Source: Acinetobacter tibetensis
GTDB taxonomy: Bacteria; Pseudomonadota; Gammaproteobacteria; Pseudomonadales; Moraxellaceae
Direction: 5' to 3'
Assembly (NCBI RefSeq): GCF_023824315.1
Contig: NZ_CP098732.1
Location: 1,364,001 to 1,428,000, forward strand
Length of the DNA stretch: 64,000 nucleotides
The notes under the pieces: model-generated
Told to the model about the DNA's origin: nothing
Seen by the model: the letters and a program-made list of their open reading frames with translations, nothing else
The model's database searches: none
Shown here: positions 7,927 through 16,217 of the stretch, one piece after another
Position numbering within the stretch: position 1 is the first letter of the stretch
Layout of the letters: the number at the start of each line of letters is the position of its first letter
Program-made: the position numbers and the translations under genes

Positions 7927-8712
7927 ATGAATATTGATTTAAAAGGCAAGGTTGCCGTGGTCAGTGGCGGTGCAACTCTCATTGGCAAAGCCGTGGTTCA
8001 GGCTTTGGTAAATGCAGGCGCACGCGTTGCCATTCTAGATATCGATGCCAACGGAAAGAAAATTGCAGAAAGTTTTCCTTATGACGTGATGTTCATACAA
8101 GTGGATTTGACCAGTGATGTTGCGATTCAGCAGGCCGTCAAGAACATTCATCAGCATTTGGGTGAAGTCAGTTGTTTAGTGAACTTGGCATGTACTTATT
8201 TGGATGATGGCTTTCAGTCCTCGCGTCAGGATTGGCTAAAGGCATTGGATGTCAATGTGTTGTCTGTAGTGGAATTAACGCGTGCCTTTTATCCAGACTT
8301 AAAAAAACATCGTGGTTCGATTGTGAATTTTACTTCGATTTCTGCCAAGTATGCGCAAACAGGACGCTGGTTATATCCCGTATCCAAAGCGGCTATTCGC
8401 CAATTAACTCAAAGTATGGCCATGGATTTTGCCGTTGATGGCATTCGGGTCAATTCGATTTCCCCAGGTTGGACATGGTCGCGGGTGATTGCCGAAGTCA
8501 GCGGCAACAACCGTGAAAAAGCAGATGGCGTTGCCGCAGATTATCACTTATTGGGTCGCTTGGGACATCCAGAAGAAGTGGCGAATGTGGTGCAGTTCTT
8601 ACTATCACCTGCAGCGAGTTTTGTAACTGGGGCAGATTATGCCGTTGATGGTGGATATTCGGTCATGGGACCAGAAGGAGCACAACCAGCCATTCCACGC
8701 TTAGCCAGCTAA
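7927..8712 (+). CDS. iifB: IifB-like short-chain dehydrogenase
   Basis: A 261-residue classical SDR. The nucleotide-binding motif is SGGATLIG at residues 13-20 (a variant of TGxxxGIG). Catalytic residues are Ser137 or Ser139, Tyr150 and Lys154 in YPVSK. In the iif pathway this enzyme oxidises indole-2,3-dihydrodiol, made by the IifC/IifD monooxygenase, to 3-hydroxyindolin-2-one. It starts 2 bp after the iifA stop, within the same transcript. The function rests on gene order; the fold itself is certain. The ATG at 7927 is preferred over a TTG two codons earlier that overlaps the iifA stop. Confidence 0.8.
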   Translation: MNIDLKGKVAVVSGGATLIGKAVVQALVNAGARVAILDIDANGKKIAESFPYDVMFIQVDLTSDVAIQQAVKNIHQHLGEVSCLVNLACTYLDDGFQSSRQDWLKALDVNVLSVVELTRAFYPDLKKHRGSIVNFTSISAKYAQTGRWLYPVSKAAIRQLTQSMAMDFAVDGIRVNSISPGWTWSRVIAEVSGNNREKADGVAADYHLLGRLGHPEEVANVVQFLLSPAASFVTGADYAVDGGYSVMGPEGAQPAIPRLAS

Positions 8713-8757
8713 AACAGACATTCATTATTCAGAACATTAAAAAATTTGGAGAAGCAC

Positions 8758-9996
8758 ATGCGCCGTATTGCAATTGTTGGAGCAGGACAATCAGGTCTGC
8801 AACTTGGATTAGGTCTGTTAGATACAGGCTATGACGTGACCTTAATTACCAATCGTACTGCCGATGAAATCCGTCAGGGCAAAGTCATGTCGAGTCAATG
8901 TATGTTTCATACGGCTTTACAAACAGAACGGGACTTAGGGCTGAACTTTTGGGAAGAACAATGTCCTGCAGTGGAAGGAATTGGCTTGGCTTTGGTCAAT
9001 CCTGAACATGGTGGCAAAGCATTTGAATGGAGTGCGCGTCTGGAACGCTATGCACAATCGGTCGATCAGCGCGTAAAAATGCCCTTTTGGATGCAGGAAT
9101 TTGAAAAACGTGGTGGACGATTAATCATTCAGGATGTTGGTATTGAAGAACTAGAGCAATTGGCCAATGAATATGAGTTGGTCTTACTCGCCGCAGGAAA
9201 GGGTGAGGTCGTCAAGCAATTTGAACGTGATGCGGAACGAAGCACTTTTGATCGACCGCAACGTGCCTTGGCACTGACCTATGTCAAAGGCATGAAACCC
9301 GTCTCGCCATATTCACGCGTCACTTTCAACATCATTCCAGAAGTGGGGGAATACTTCTCTTTCCCTGCACTGACCATTAATGGACCATGCGACATTATGG
9401 TTTTTGAAGGCATTCCCAACGGCCCTATGGACTGTTGGCAGGATGTACAAACGCCTGAACAGCATTTACAGCGCAGTCTTGAACTGCTTAAAAAATATGT
9501 GCCATGGGAATTTGAGCGTTGCAGCAATGTTGAACTTACCGATGCAGGCGGCTATTTGGCAGGTCGATTCCCACCAACAGTGCGTAAACCTGTTTTGACG
9601 CTGCCTTCAGGTAAAAAAATCTTTGGTATGGCCGATGCTCTAGTCGTAAATGATCCAATTACAGGTCAGGGTTCAAATAATGCTGCCAAATGCAGCAAAA
9701 TTTATTTCGATGCCATTTTGTCTAATGATGATCAGGTCTTTAGTGAGGCATGGATGCAGCAAACCTTTGAGCGATATTGGGCCTATGCCGAAAAAGTCGT
9801 GGCGTGGACCAATAGTCTGCTGTTACCGCCGCAACCGCATGTTGTGGAATTACTTGCAGCAGCCAGCCAGAACCAAGCGATTGCATCAGTGATGGCAAAT
9901 AACTTTGATGACCCACGAGATTTTGCACCGTGGTGGTTTGATGCGGAACAGGCTCAGCATTTTCTTGCCATGAAAACAGCTCAAAAAGTTGCCTAA
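8758..9996 (+). CDS. iifC: IifC-like indole oxygenase (StyA-type group E FAD monooxygenase)
   Basis: A 412-residue single-component FAD-binding oxygenase of the styrene-monooxygenase (StyA/IndA) family. It has the N-terminal dinucleotide motif GAGQSG (residues 8-13) and the DPITGQGSNNAAK segment near residue 300, typical of the family's FAD site. Such enzymes lack a reductase domain and take reduced FAD from a partner flavin reductase, encoded next (iifD). In Acinetobacter, IifC oxidises indole at the 2,3-bond and makes indigo as a side product. GGAGAAG at 8749 precedes the ATG at 8758. Length and context agree with iifC; styrene as substrate is less likely because no styrene-oxide isomerase gene follows. 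Confidence 0.85.
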   Translation: MRRIAIVGAGQSGLQLGLGLLDTGYDVTLITNRTADEIRQGKVMSSQCMFHTALQTERDLGLNFWEEQCPAVEGIGLALVNPEHGGKAFEWSARLERYAQSVDQRVKMPFWMQEFEKRGGRLIIQDVGIEELEQLANEYELVLLAAGKGEVVKQFERDAERSTFDRPQRALALTYVKGMKPVSPYSRVTFNIIPEVGEYFSFPALTINGPCDIMVFEGIPNGPMDCWQDVQTPEQHLQRSLELLKKYVPWEFERCSNVELTDAGGYLAGRFPPTVRKPVLTLPSGKKIFGMADALVVNDPITGQGSNNAAKCSKIYFDAILSNDDQVFSEAWMQQTFERYWAYAEKVVAWTNSLLLPPQPHVVELLAAASQNQAIASVMANNFDDPRDFAPWWFDAEQAQHFLAMKTAQKVA

Positions 9997-10023
9997 TCAG
10001 GTTTTGTAAAAAGGATCTTACTC

Positions 10024-10557
10024 ATGATTGATAGCATTGAAGATATGGCATTACAGCCAGTAAACGTGGAAAACCCAAGAGAAATACGGAATTTACTTGG
10101 GCAGTTTGCAACAGGCGTAACGGTCATCACGACACGCAGTAAGCAGGGACGAAAAGTAGGCATGACTGCGAACTCTTTTTCTTCCTTGTCACTCGACCCG
10201 CCATTAATTTTATGGAGTTTGTCTAAAACTGCCCCAAGCCTGTCAGATTTTGTTGATGCTGAACATTTTGCGATTCATATGTTGGCACAGGAACATCATT
10301 CACTTTCAGGACATTTTGCCAAAGCCTCTGCCGATAAATTCGCAGGAATTGCACATCGAGAATGTGATGTGGGTGTACCCATTCTGGAGGATGTACTGGC
10401 AACCCTTGTCTGTCGAAATGTGACCCAATACGAAGGAGGCGATCACCTTATTTTTATTGGTCAGATTGAGCAATATCAACAACGGCAGGGAGAGCCATTG
10501 GTTTTCCATGCGGGGAAATACCGAGTCGCGGCTGCTCATCCAGAGCTAAGCAATTAA
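10024..10557 (+). CDS. iifD: IifD-like flavin reductase
   Basis: A 177-residue flavin reductase domain protein (HpaC/StyB family). Core motifs are [30 protein letters not shown] and the C-terminal FHAGKYR. It supplies reduced flavin to the oxygenase encoded 27 bp upstream. It is a paralogue of the N-terminal half of IacG in the auxin operon but lacks that protein's C-terminal MarR-like domain, so it should not be effector-gated in the same way. A strong terminator follows, separating it from the outer-membrane gene. Confidence 0.85.
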   Translation: MIDSIEDMALQPVNVENPREIRNLLGQFATGVTVITTRSKQGRKVGMTANSFSSLSLDPPLILWSLSKTAPSLSDFVDAEHFAIHMLAQEHHSLSGHFAKASADKFAGIAHRECDVGVPILEDVLATLVCRNVTQYEGGDHLIFIGQIEQYQQRQGEPLVFHAGKYRVAAAHPELSN

Positions 10558-10563
10558 AGATTT

Positions 10564-10590
10564 AGTCACGATGTTTCATCGTGACTTTTT
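10564..10590 (+). terminator. Terminator after iifD
   Basis: AGTCACGATG and CATCGTGACT form a 10-bp stem around TTT and are followed by TTTTT. The next gene starts only 17 bp later, so that gene depends on partial read-through or on its own promoter. Confidence 0.85.
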
Positions 10591-10606
10591 TATTTAGGAA
10601 AAAACA

Positions 10607-11554
10607 ATGAAGTCTCATGTAGTACAAAAAAGTGTTTTGCTCTGTAGTTTGAGTTGTATTTCTGTCATGGTACAAGCCTATGATTTGCCGACTGTAAATT
10701 TAGGTATGACCAGCTTTTTAGATGGCGGCTTACCTGCGGGAACAGGTTGGTATGCACAGACCTATTTTCAAAACTATGAAAGTGATGAATTGGTCGATGC
10801 ACATGGAAACAAACTCCCTTTACCGAAAACAGACCTCAACTATCAAGTGATCGTGGAGCAAATTAGCTACTTATCTAATGTTAAATTAGGCGATCATGCC
10901 AGTTTAGGGATTAACTTTCTGATTCCATTTGTGAGCAAAATGGATATGGACGATGGCTTGAATAATCTGGCAATCAAGTCGCAAAGTGGTTTTGGCGATG
11001 TCATGATTGGTCCTTTTGTGCAATTCGATCCAATTATGGGCGCAGCAGGTCCAAAATTTGTACATCGGATTGAGTTCCAAGTGAACCTGCCAACAGGGGA
11101 TTACAGTTCACAAAAAGATATCAATCCAAGTAATCATGCCGTTTCGTTGAATCCATATTGGGCTGCAACCTACTGGTTTAATCCAAAGTGGACGGCTTCG
11201 ACACGCATTCATTATCTGTATAATTTTAAAAATGATGATCCAAGTTATGCATTTTCAGGTGCAGATGAGCTTCAAGCAGGGCAGGCATTACATGCAAACT
11301 TTGCTACAGATTATGCAGTTACGCCACAATTTCGCTTAGGGCTAAATGGGTACTGGTTAAAGCAAATCACCGATACCGAAGTGGATGGCGAGAAAGTAAA
11401 AGGACGTAAAGAAAAAGTTTGGGCAATTGGTCCAGGTGCAATGTACAGTTTTTCACCAAATAACCATGTGGTTGCCAATGCCTATTTTGAACAAGATGCA
11501 GAAAATCGTCCTGAAGGGACGCGAATGCAAGTTCGTTATATTCATCATTTCTAA
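10607..11554 (+). CDS. Outer-membrane protein, Phenol_MetA_deg-like
   Basis: A 315-residue predicted outer-membrane beta-barrel. It has a signal peptide (about residues 1-24, ending near VQA), alternating beta strands and a C-terminal aromatic residue (HHF). It resembles the meta-pathway phenol-degradation outer-membrane family often found at the end of aromatic operons, thought to help hydrophobic substrates cross the outer membrane. It is downstream of iifD beyond a hairpin and is probably part of the indole regulon. Whether it corresponds to iifE of published clusters I cannot confirm. The substrate is inferred. Confidence 0.75.
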   Translation: MKSHVVQKSVLLCSLSCISVMVQAYDLPTVNLGMTSFLDGGLPAGTGWYAQTYFQNYESDELVDAHGNKLPLPKTDLNYQVIVEQISYLSNVKLGDHASLGINFLIPFVSKMDMDDGLNNLAIKSQSGFGDVMIGPFVQFDPIMGAAGPKFVHRIEFQVNLPTGDYSSQKDINPSNHAVSLNPYWAATYWFNPKWTASTRIHYLYNFKNDDPSYAFSGADELQAGQALHANFATDYAVTPQFRLGLNGYWLKQITDTEVDGEKVKGRKEKVWAIGPGAMYSFSPNNHVVANAYFEQDAENRPEGTRMQVRYIHHF

Positions 11555-11562
11555 TTCAACTT

Positions 11563-11591
11563 CGCCTTTTATCCATACAGGATAAAAGGCG
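11563..11591. terminator. Terminator between outer-membrane gene and AraC gene
   Basis: CGCCTTTTATCC and GGATAAAAGGCG form a perfect 12-bp stem around ATACA. ATTTATTTC follows on the plus strand. The convergent gene ends at 11637, so it may serve both. Confidence 0.8.
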
Positions 11592-11636
11592 ATTTATTTC
11601 TTTGAGCGCTGAATTGTAGATTGTATTTAAATTGGG

Positions 11637-12656
11637 TTAGCTACAACGACGGGTAGATGATGGCAAAGTTCCAAAGCGTCTTTTATATTCTTGAGAAAAT
11701 CTACCTAAATGCGTAAATCCCCATTTAAATGCCACGTCCGTAACAGTTAAATGTTCATTTCGTACAAGTTCTAAGTGTGCCTGCTCAAAACGTAATTCTC
11801 TCAGATATGCCATTGGGGTCGTGCCCAAATAGTTTTTAAAGCCCGTAAATAAAGTACGAACACTTACACCTGCTTGTTCGGCCAGCGTTTCCACACTTAA
11901 AGGCTCATGTAAATGTTGTTGAATATAGGCTTCAGTCCGTTTAATAAAGTGTGGCGAAATCGTTTTATCTTTATGAGAATCAATTTTATCCAAGCCATTA
12001 TTGGGCTGCCCATAAATCAGCGCGTTTAATAGATTCGATTCAAACTGTTTAAAAGCCAATGGATGATGCAGTGGATGTTTGTCGCATGCCAGAGCATCTA
12101 TTAAGGTGCGGAGCAATTGCAAAAAGTAGCTGCCATTTTGGCTAGTAAAATCGAGTTTAGGATCAAAAATAAGCGGAGTGTTGTCAGTGTCAGGAATATG
12201 TTGGCGACAATGATGCAGAAAATCATCTTTAGAAATTTTTAAAATGAGTTGCGGAGAGTTGGCATGCCAATGCATCCGTAAAGATTGTTGTGGTGAGATG
12301 ATGGATGCGACTTGCGAATAGGACATAAATTTTTGACGTCCAAATTCAATTTCAGCATAACCGTGGGTTGGAATCTGGATTAAATAAAATTTGTCTAAAT
12401 GGTCGGGTTCTATAATCACATCCGCACCGTAGACTAGACGGCTAATCGACAGGGCACCTGTTTTAATATGGTGCATGGTTGCACTAAAATTTTTCTGTGG
12501 CTTGGAGATTTTTAACAGGTGAGGTTTAAAAACTTGCCCCACATTTTTACAGATTTCATTTATATCTTGATGGTTGAAAAGTAAATTATGGGGAGAAAAA
12601 ATAGATTCCTGCTGGAAATTCCGTCCATTTAATTCAGAAGAGTTGGCTTGATACAT
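11637..12656 (-). CDS. AraC/XylS family regulator of the iif region
   Basis: A 339-residue regulator with an AraC-binding-like N-terminal domain and a C-terminal double helix-turn-helix. The end WGFTHLGRFSQEYKRRFG...PSSTRR is the XylS/BenR/AntR signature. The start at 12656 is chosen because AAAGGAATAACGAT precedes it; the longer frame to 12767 adds 37 residues of unlike composition. It converges on the iif genes and probably activates iif or antABC in response to indole, anthranilate or a related effector. It is a paralogue of the regulator at 3790. A name such as iifR would fit but I cannot confirm it. Confidence 0.82.
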   Translation of the reverse strand: MYQANSSELNGRNFQQESIFSPHNLLFNHQDINEICKNVGQVFKPHLLKISKPQKNFSATMHHIKTGALSISRLVYGADVIIEPDHLDKFYLIQIPTHGYAEIEFGRQKFMSYSQVASIISPQQSLRMHWHANSPQLILKISKDDFLHHCRQHIPDTDNTPLIFDPKLDFTSQNGSYFLQLLRTLIDALACDKHPLHHPLAFKQFESNLLNALIYGQPNNGLDKIDSHKDKTISPHFIKRTEAYIQQHLHEPLSVETLAEQAGVSVRTLFTGFKNYLGTTPMAYLRELRFEQAHLELVRNEHLTVTDVAFKWGFTHLGRFSQEYKRRFGTLPSSTRRCS

Positions 12657-13027
12657 ATCGTTATTCCTTTGGCTAACTCCTGCTTGTATTTCACCTTTGA
12701 AAATTCTGCTCGGAAGAATTTTGAAGCGGGTGTAAATACTGCACTTAGATGATTCAGTTGTGCGCAAAATATATAAAGATCAATGCAAGATACAGACCAG
12801 AATTGCCAAAAAATGCTGCTTTCAACAAGTATTCAGTGAAGGAATCAATATCCTTATTTTAAGTGTTTAATAACAGGCATATACTTGAAGATTCCATTCC
12901 ATGCGCTTGGTTTTCTTATTCAGATCTTAGTCCTTAAGATCGATACAATTTTATAGCAAATCCAAGTGATCTGGTCAATTTTATGATCACTTGGATGATG
13001 CTGATCTTATTGAAATATGATGTATTT
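12657..13027. other. Intergenic region between AraC gene and catD
   Basis: This 371-bp region should contain the promoter of the AraC-type gene. It includes a dyad, CCAAGTGATC and GATCACTTGG (about 12961-12994), with a 13-base spacer, which could be an operator or a weak stem-loop. No convincing gene was seen. Confidence 0.5.
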
Positions 13028-13061
13028 AAATGAATGTATGCTTATAGACATACATTCATTT
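13028..13061 (-). terminator. Terminator overlapping the catD stop codon
   Basis: AAATGAATGTATG and CATACATTCATTT form a 13-bp stem around an 8-base loop containing the catD stop. Read on the minus strand it is followed by AAATACATC, so the T-run is poor. The upstream arm encodes the last residues of CatD. It marks the end of the cat operon. Confidence 0.6.
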
Positions 13062-13833
13062 GTAGGAAATTCATAAGATTCTGATTAAACGTCGTTGGCT
13101 GTTCCACATTAGAAATATGCGATGCATCAATTTCTACCAACTGACTGTTCGGAATCTGACTCTGCATAAACTCAGCATCCGCCACGGTTGTCACAGGATC
13201 TTGCCGTCCTGCAACAATCAACACGGGCACTGTAATTGTCTTTAATTGTTCCCGAACATCCGCTTTAGCCAAAGCTTCACAACAACTCGCATAACCTTCT
13301 GGGCTGCCAGCACCTAAGTCGTTTGAAAGCGTTGCAACTGTTGCTGCGTTGCTTTGGATAAAGGGAACTGTAAACCATCGCGAAGCTGCGGTGTCCGCGA
13401 TGGATTGTAAACCTTGAGATCTGACTAAAGCCGCCCGATCCAGCCACGCCTGCTCCTGACCAATTTTAGCTGCCGTATTACACACCACCACATGGCTAAA
13501 ACGCTCAGGATAATGAATAGCCAACCATTGACCGGTTAAGCCTCCCATAGAAATCCCACAAAATGCAGCGTGTTGAATCCTTAAATGATCCAGCAAATGA
13601 ATCACATCTTCCCCCAATTGTTGCAGGCGATAAGGACCTTGCGGGGTAGAGGAAGCACCATGGCCACGCGTGTCATAACACACCACAAAAAACTGCTCTT
13701 TTAAAGCATTAAACTGCTGCTGCCACATGCCATAATTGGTGCCCAAAGAATTGGAAAATACCAAAGCAGGATTGCTGGCATCACCAAAAGTTGCGTAATT
13801 GATGGTTGCATCATTTGAAATAAATGTTGGCAT
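13042..13833 (-). CDS. catD: 3-oxoadipate enol-lactonase
   Basis: A 263-residue alpha/beta hydrolase. The nucleophile is Ser95 in GISMGG. The acid is in VLIVAGRQDPVT and the histidine in IDASHISNVEQP. It hydrolyses 3-oxoadipate enol-lactone to 3-oxoadipate in the ortho-cleavage pathway, in the cytoplasm. It is the last gene of the catBCAIJFD block, as catD is last in A. baylyi. The pcaD paralogue would be the same enzyme; the neighbourhood decides for catD. Its ribosome-binding sequence GGGAGG, five bases before ATG, is supplied by one arm of a palindromic repeat (13836-13870). Confidence 0.9.
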   Translation of the reverse strand: MPTFISNDATINYATFGDASNPALVFSNSLGTNYGMWQQQFNALKEQFFVVCYDTRGHGASSTPQGPYRLQQLGEDVIHLLDHLRIQHAAFCGISMGGLTGQWLAIHYPERFSHVVVCNTAAKIGQEQAWLDRAALVRSQGLQSIADTAASRWFTVPFIQSNAATVATLSNDLGAGSPEGYASCCEALAKADVREQLKTITVPVLIVAGRQDPVTTVADAEFMQSQIPNSQLVEIDASHISNVEQPTTFNQNLMNFLQMNVCL

Positions 13834-13835
13834 AA

Positions 13836-13870
13836 AATCCCTCCCGACCTCCCTTTAAAAAAGGGAGGGG
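13836..13870. repeat. Palindromic intergenic repeat, copy 1 (inverted to copy 2)
   Basis: This copy contains CCTCCCTTT and AAAGGGAGG arms next to the flank AATCCCTCCCGA. The same unit occurs in inverted orientation at about 15515-15547, so the two copies bracket catF. On the minus strand the flank becomes TCGGGAGGGATT and supplies the Shine-Dalgarno sequence of catD. Confidence 0.8.
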
Positions 13871-13895
13871 AAATATCTTAAATAGTTATGATTTG

Positions 13896-15101
13896 TTAAA
13901 CCCGCTGAATAATCATTGCAATGCCTTGACCGACACCAATACACATTGAACACAAGGCATAGGTTCCACCCGTTTGTTCCAATTGGTTTAAAGCCGTGGT
14001 GACTAAACGCGCACCCGATGCACCGAGTGGATGCCCCAAAGCAATCGCCCCACCATTTGGATTCACCTGTGTCGTATCGTCTGCCAGACCTAGGTCACGG
14101 GTAACCGCCAGTGCTTGTGCCGCAAACGCTTCATTCAGCTCAATCACATCCATCTGTTCAAGACTGAGATTGGCTTGTTTGAGGAGCTTCTTAATCGCTG
14201 GCGCTGGGGCAAAGCCCATGATGCGCGGTTCAACCCCCACAGCCGTAGATGCAATAATCTTGGCACGGGGTTTGAGGTTGTACTGTTGAATCGCCTGTTC
14301 CGAAGCAATCAGTACAGCAGCCGCACCGTCATTGATGCCTGACGCGTTTCCCGCTGTGACGGTGCCTTCTGCTGTGACGACTGGCTTCAGTTTAGCCAAA
14401 CCTTCTAATGTGGTCGATGCACGTGGATGTTCATCTGTATCCACCACAATTGGATCACCCTTACGCTGCGCAATACTTACAGGGACGATCTCATGTTTAA
14501 AAAAGCCTTGAGCTTGCGCGGTTGCGGTGCGCTGTTGACTCGTCAAGGCAAACTGGTCTTGATCTGCACGATCAATATGAAACTGTTGTGCCACATTCTC
14601 TGCGGTTTGCGGCATGGTCTCTACACCATACATGGCTTTCAGCTTCGGATTGATAAAACGCCATCCCATGGTGGTGTCTTCAATCTTCTGGCTACGACCA
14701 TAAGCCGTTTCCGACTTGCCCATCACAAAAGGTGCGCGAGACATACTTTCCACACCACCTGCAATGATCAGATTCGCTTCACCGGCTTTAATCGCACGGG
14801 CAGCCATGGCAATCGCATCCAACGATGAACCACATAAACGGTTGACTGTTGTTGCTGGTACTTCAACTGGTAAGCCCGCCAATAATGCCGACATACGACC
14901 GACATTGCGGTTGTCTTCACCGGCTTGGTTGGCACAGCCGTAAATCATGTCATCGACTTGGGTCCAATCGACACTGGGATTACGTTGCATTAAGGCTTGA
15001 ATCGGTACGGCACCCAAGTCATCGGCACGGATTGGGGCTAAACCACCTGCATAACGGCCGAATGGGGTACGGATGGCATCGATGATATAAGCGTTTTTCA
15101 T
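13896..15101 (-). CDS. catF: 3-oxoadipyl-CoA thiolase
   Basis: A 401-residue thiolase. The acyl-accepting cysteine is Cys90 in NRLCGSS. The catalytic base is His357 in ALGHPLGASGAR and the second cysteine is Cys387 in CSMCIGVGQG. It cleaves 3-oxoadipyl-CoA to succinyl-CoA and acetyl-CoA, the last step of the pathway. The start at 15101 gives the standard MKNAYIIDAIRTPFG N-terminus; the frame extends 72 codons upstream through palindromic repeats and is not coding there. A GGAAA sequence lies ten bases upstream. It is separated from catJ by an unusual 449-bp gap and bracketed by an inverted repeat pair. A PcaF-type isozyme is the alternative name. Confidence 0.92.
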   Translation of the reverse strand: MKNAYIIDAIRTPFGRYAGGLAPIRADDLGAVPIQALMQRNPSVDWTQVDDMIYGCANQAGEDNRNVGRMSALLAGLPVEVPATTVNRLCGSSLDAIAMAARAIKAGEANLIIAGGVESMSRAPFVMGKSETAYGRSQKIEDTTMGWRFINPKLKAMYGVETMPQTAENVAQQFHIDRADQDQFALTSQQRTATAQAQGFFKHEIVPVSIAQRKGDPIVVDTDEHPRASTTLEGLAKLKPVVTAEGTVTAGNASGINDGAAAVLIASEQAIQQYNLKPRAKIIASTAVGVEPRIMGFAPAPAIKKLLKQANLSLEQMDVIELNEAFAAQALAVTRDLGLADDTTQVNPNGGAIALGHPLGASGARLVTTALNQLEQTGGTYALCSMCIGVGQGIAMIIQRV

Positions 15102-15490
15102 TCTTACGTTTCCATTTTGAAATCTGTTGTTGTCACTGCCACAAATGATGGATTTATTCATTTTCCTTTGCGTAGGCAAAGCCTCACTTTTGATAGGGCA
15201 AAAGTGACAAAACCCTTTGTTACTCAGACACAACATCCTTGTTGTGCTGAGCAACGAGGCGACATCCTTGTCGCTAGCCATGTGAGCAAAGACAGTTTTA
15301 AATTTCTTTCCCAGCATTTGCTCGTGCTCAACGTCATCAACAACCTACTCAAATCCTGATCAGGATTGTTTTTGCAATCCAATTGGATAGATGCCTATAG
15401 TGAACAGGTTTTGTTGATGACAAAGTTTTTCTTGCGTGACGTTGTCACTCATTTTTTAAAAAAGTAACAAGAACGAGCGGTTGGACTTTG
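15102..15490. repeat. Cluster of small palindromes between catJ and catF
   Basis: Within an operon this long gap is odd. It holds several hairpins: TTTGC/GCAAA near 15167, CACTTTTG/CAAAAGTG (15185-15206), ACAACATCCTTGTTGT (about 15230-15245), GCGACATCCTTGTCGC (about 15259-15274) and AATCCTGATCAGGATT (about 15352-15367). Two hairpins share the loop ATCCTT. No protein is recognisable. This looks like accumulated small interspersed repeats and may reduce expression of catF and catD or alter message stability. Confidence 0.6.
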
Positions 15491-15493
15491 AAT

Positions 15494-15546
15494 CCCCCTT
15501 TAAAAAGGGGGAAACTCCTCCCTTTTTAAAGGGAGGTCGGGAGGGA
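15494..15546. repeat. Double palindrome with repeat copy 2, downstream of catJ
   Basis: The hairpin CCCCCTTT/AAAGGGGG (15494-15511) is followed by CCTCCCTTT/AAAGGGAGG with the flank TCGGGAGGGATT (15517-15546). The second unit is the inverted copy of the element at 13836-13870. It begins 4 bp after the catJ stop codon in the direction of transcription and could act as a partial attenuator or mRNA stabiliser. Confidence 0.8.
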
Positions 15547-15550
15547 TTAA

Positions 15551-16204
15551 TTATCCTTGTGTCGCATCCACCAACGGAGCGCCCGTCATGGCCTGCAATT
15601 CTGCAAAGCTTAGACCGTCGACTTTCTCAATCACATTTAAGCCGTCTGCGGTGACATCAATCACACACAGATCGGTGTAAATACGATCGACACATTTCAA
15701 ACCTGTCGCGGGATAGCTCAATTCAGCCACGATCTTCGGTTCACCTTGTTTGGTCACATGGTCGGTGGTGATAAAGACCTTCTTAGCACCGACGGCTAAG
15801 TCCATTGCACCACCCACAGCCGGAATTGCATCGGGTGCGCCGGTATGCCAATTGGCCAAATCCCCATTGGCCGCGACTTGGAAGGCACCGAGAACCGCAA
15901 TATCCAAATGCCCACCCCGCATCATGGCAAACGAGTCCCCATGATGGAAAAAGGCTCCGCCTTGTAACATGGTCACATATTCTTTACCTGCATTGATCAA
16001 CTCAGGATCTTCTTCACCTGCGGCGGGCGGTGGACCAAAAGCCAATAAACCATTTTCAGAATGTAAGAACACATCTTTATCTGAAGGCAGATAGCTGGCT
16101 ATCTTGGTCGGTAAGCCAATACCGAGATTGACATAAGCCCCATCAGGAATATCTTGTGCCACACGTTCTGCAATTTGGTTACGGCTGAGTTTTTGATAGC
16201 TCAT
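15551..16204 (-). CDS. catJ: 3-oxoadipate CoA-transferase subunit B
   Basis: A 217-residue beta subunit of a class I CoA-transferase. The catalytic glutamate is Glu50 in HSENGLL, and GIGLPT lies near residue 28. With CatI it transfers CoA from succinyl-CoA to 3-oxoadipate. The ATG at 16204 has CAGGAG seven bases upstream. A longer frame to 16264 would overlap catI and has no such site. The gene starts 13 bp after the catI stop. pcaJ-type paralogues have the same activity; the cat context decides the name. Confidence 0.92.
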   Translation of the reverse strand: MSYQKLSRNQIAERVAQDIPDGAYVNLGIGLPTKIASYLPSDKDVFLHSENGLLAFGPPPAAGEEDPELINAGKEYVTMLQGGAFFHHGDSFAMMRGGHLDIAVLGAFQVAANGDLANWHTGAPDAIPAVGGAMDLAVGAKKVFITTDHVTKQGEPKIVAELSYPATGLKCVDRIYTDLCVIDVTADGLNVIEKVDGLSFAELQAMTGAPLVDATQG

Positions 16205-16217
16205 GATGTTCTCCTGA

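Noticed and set aside
15230..15274. CRISPR-like repetition
   Set aside because: Only two short hairpins share a loop; there is no regular repeat-spacer pattern and no cas gene.
15102..15317. 72-codon N-terminal extension of CatF
   Set aside because: It runs through palindromic repeats; the thiolase N-terminus begins at 15101.
13836..15546. Composite transposon around catF
   Set aside because: The inverted repeats are about 35-bp palindromes without transposase or target duplications.
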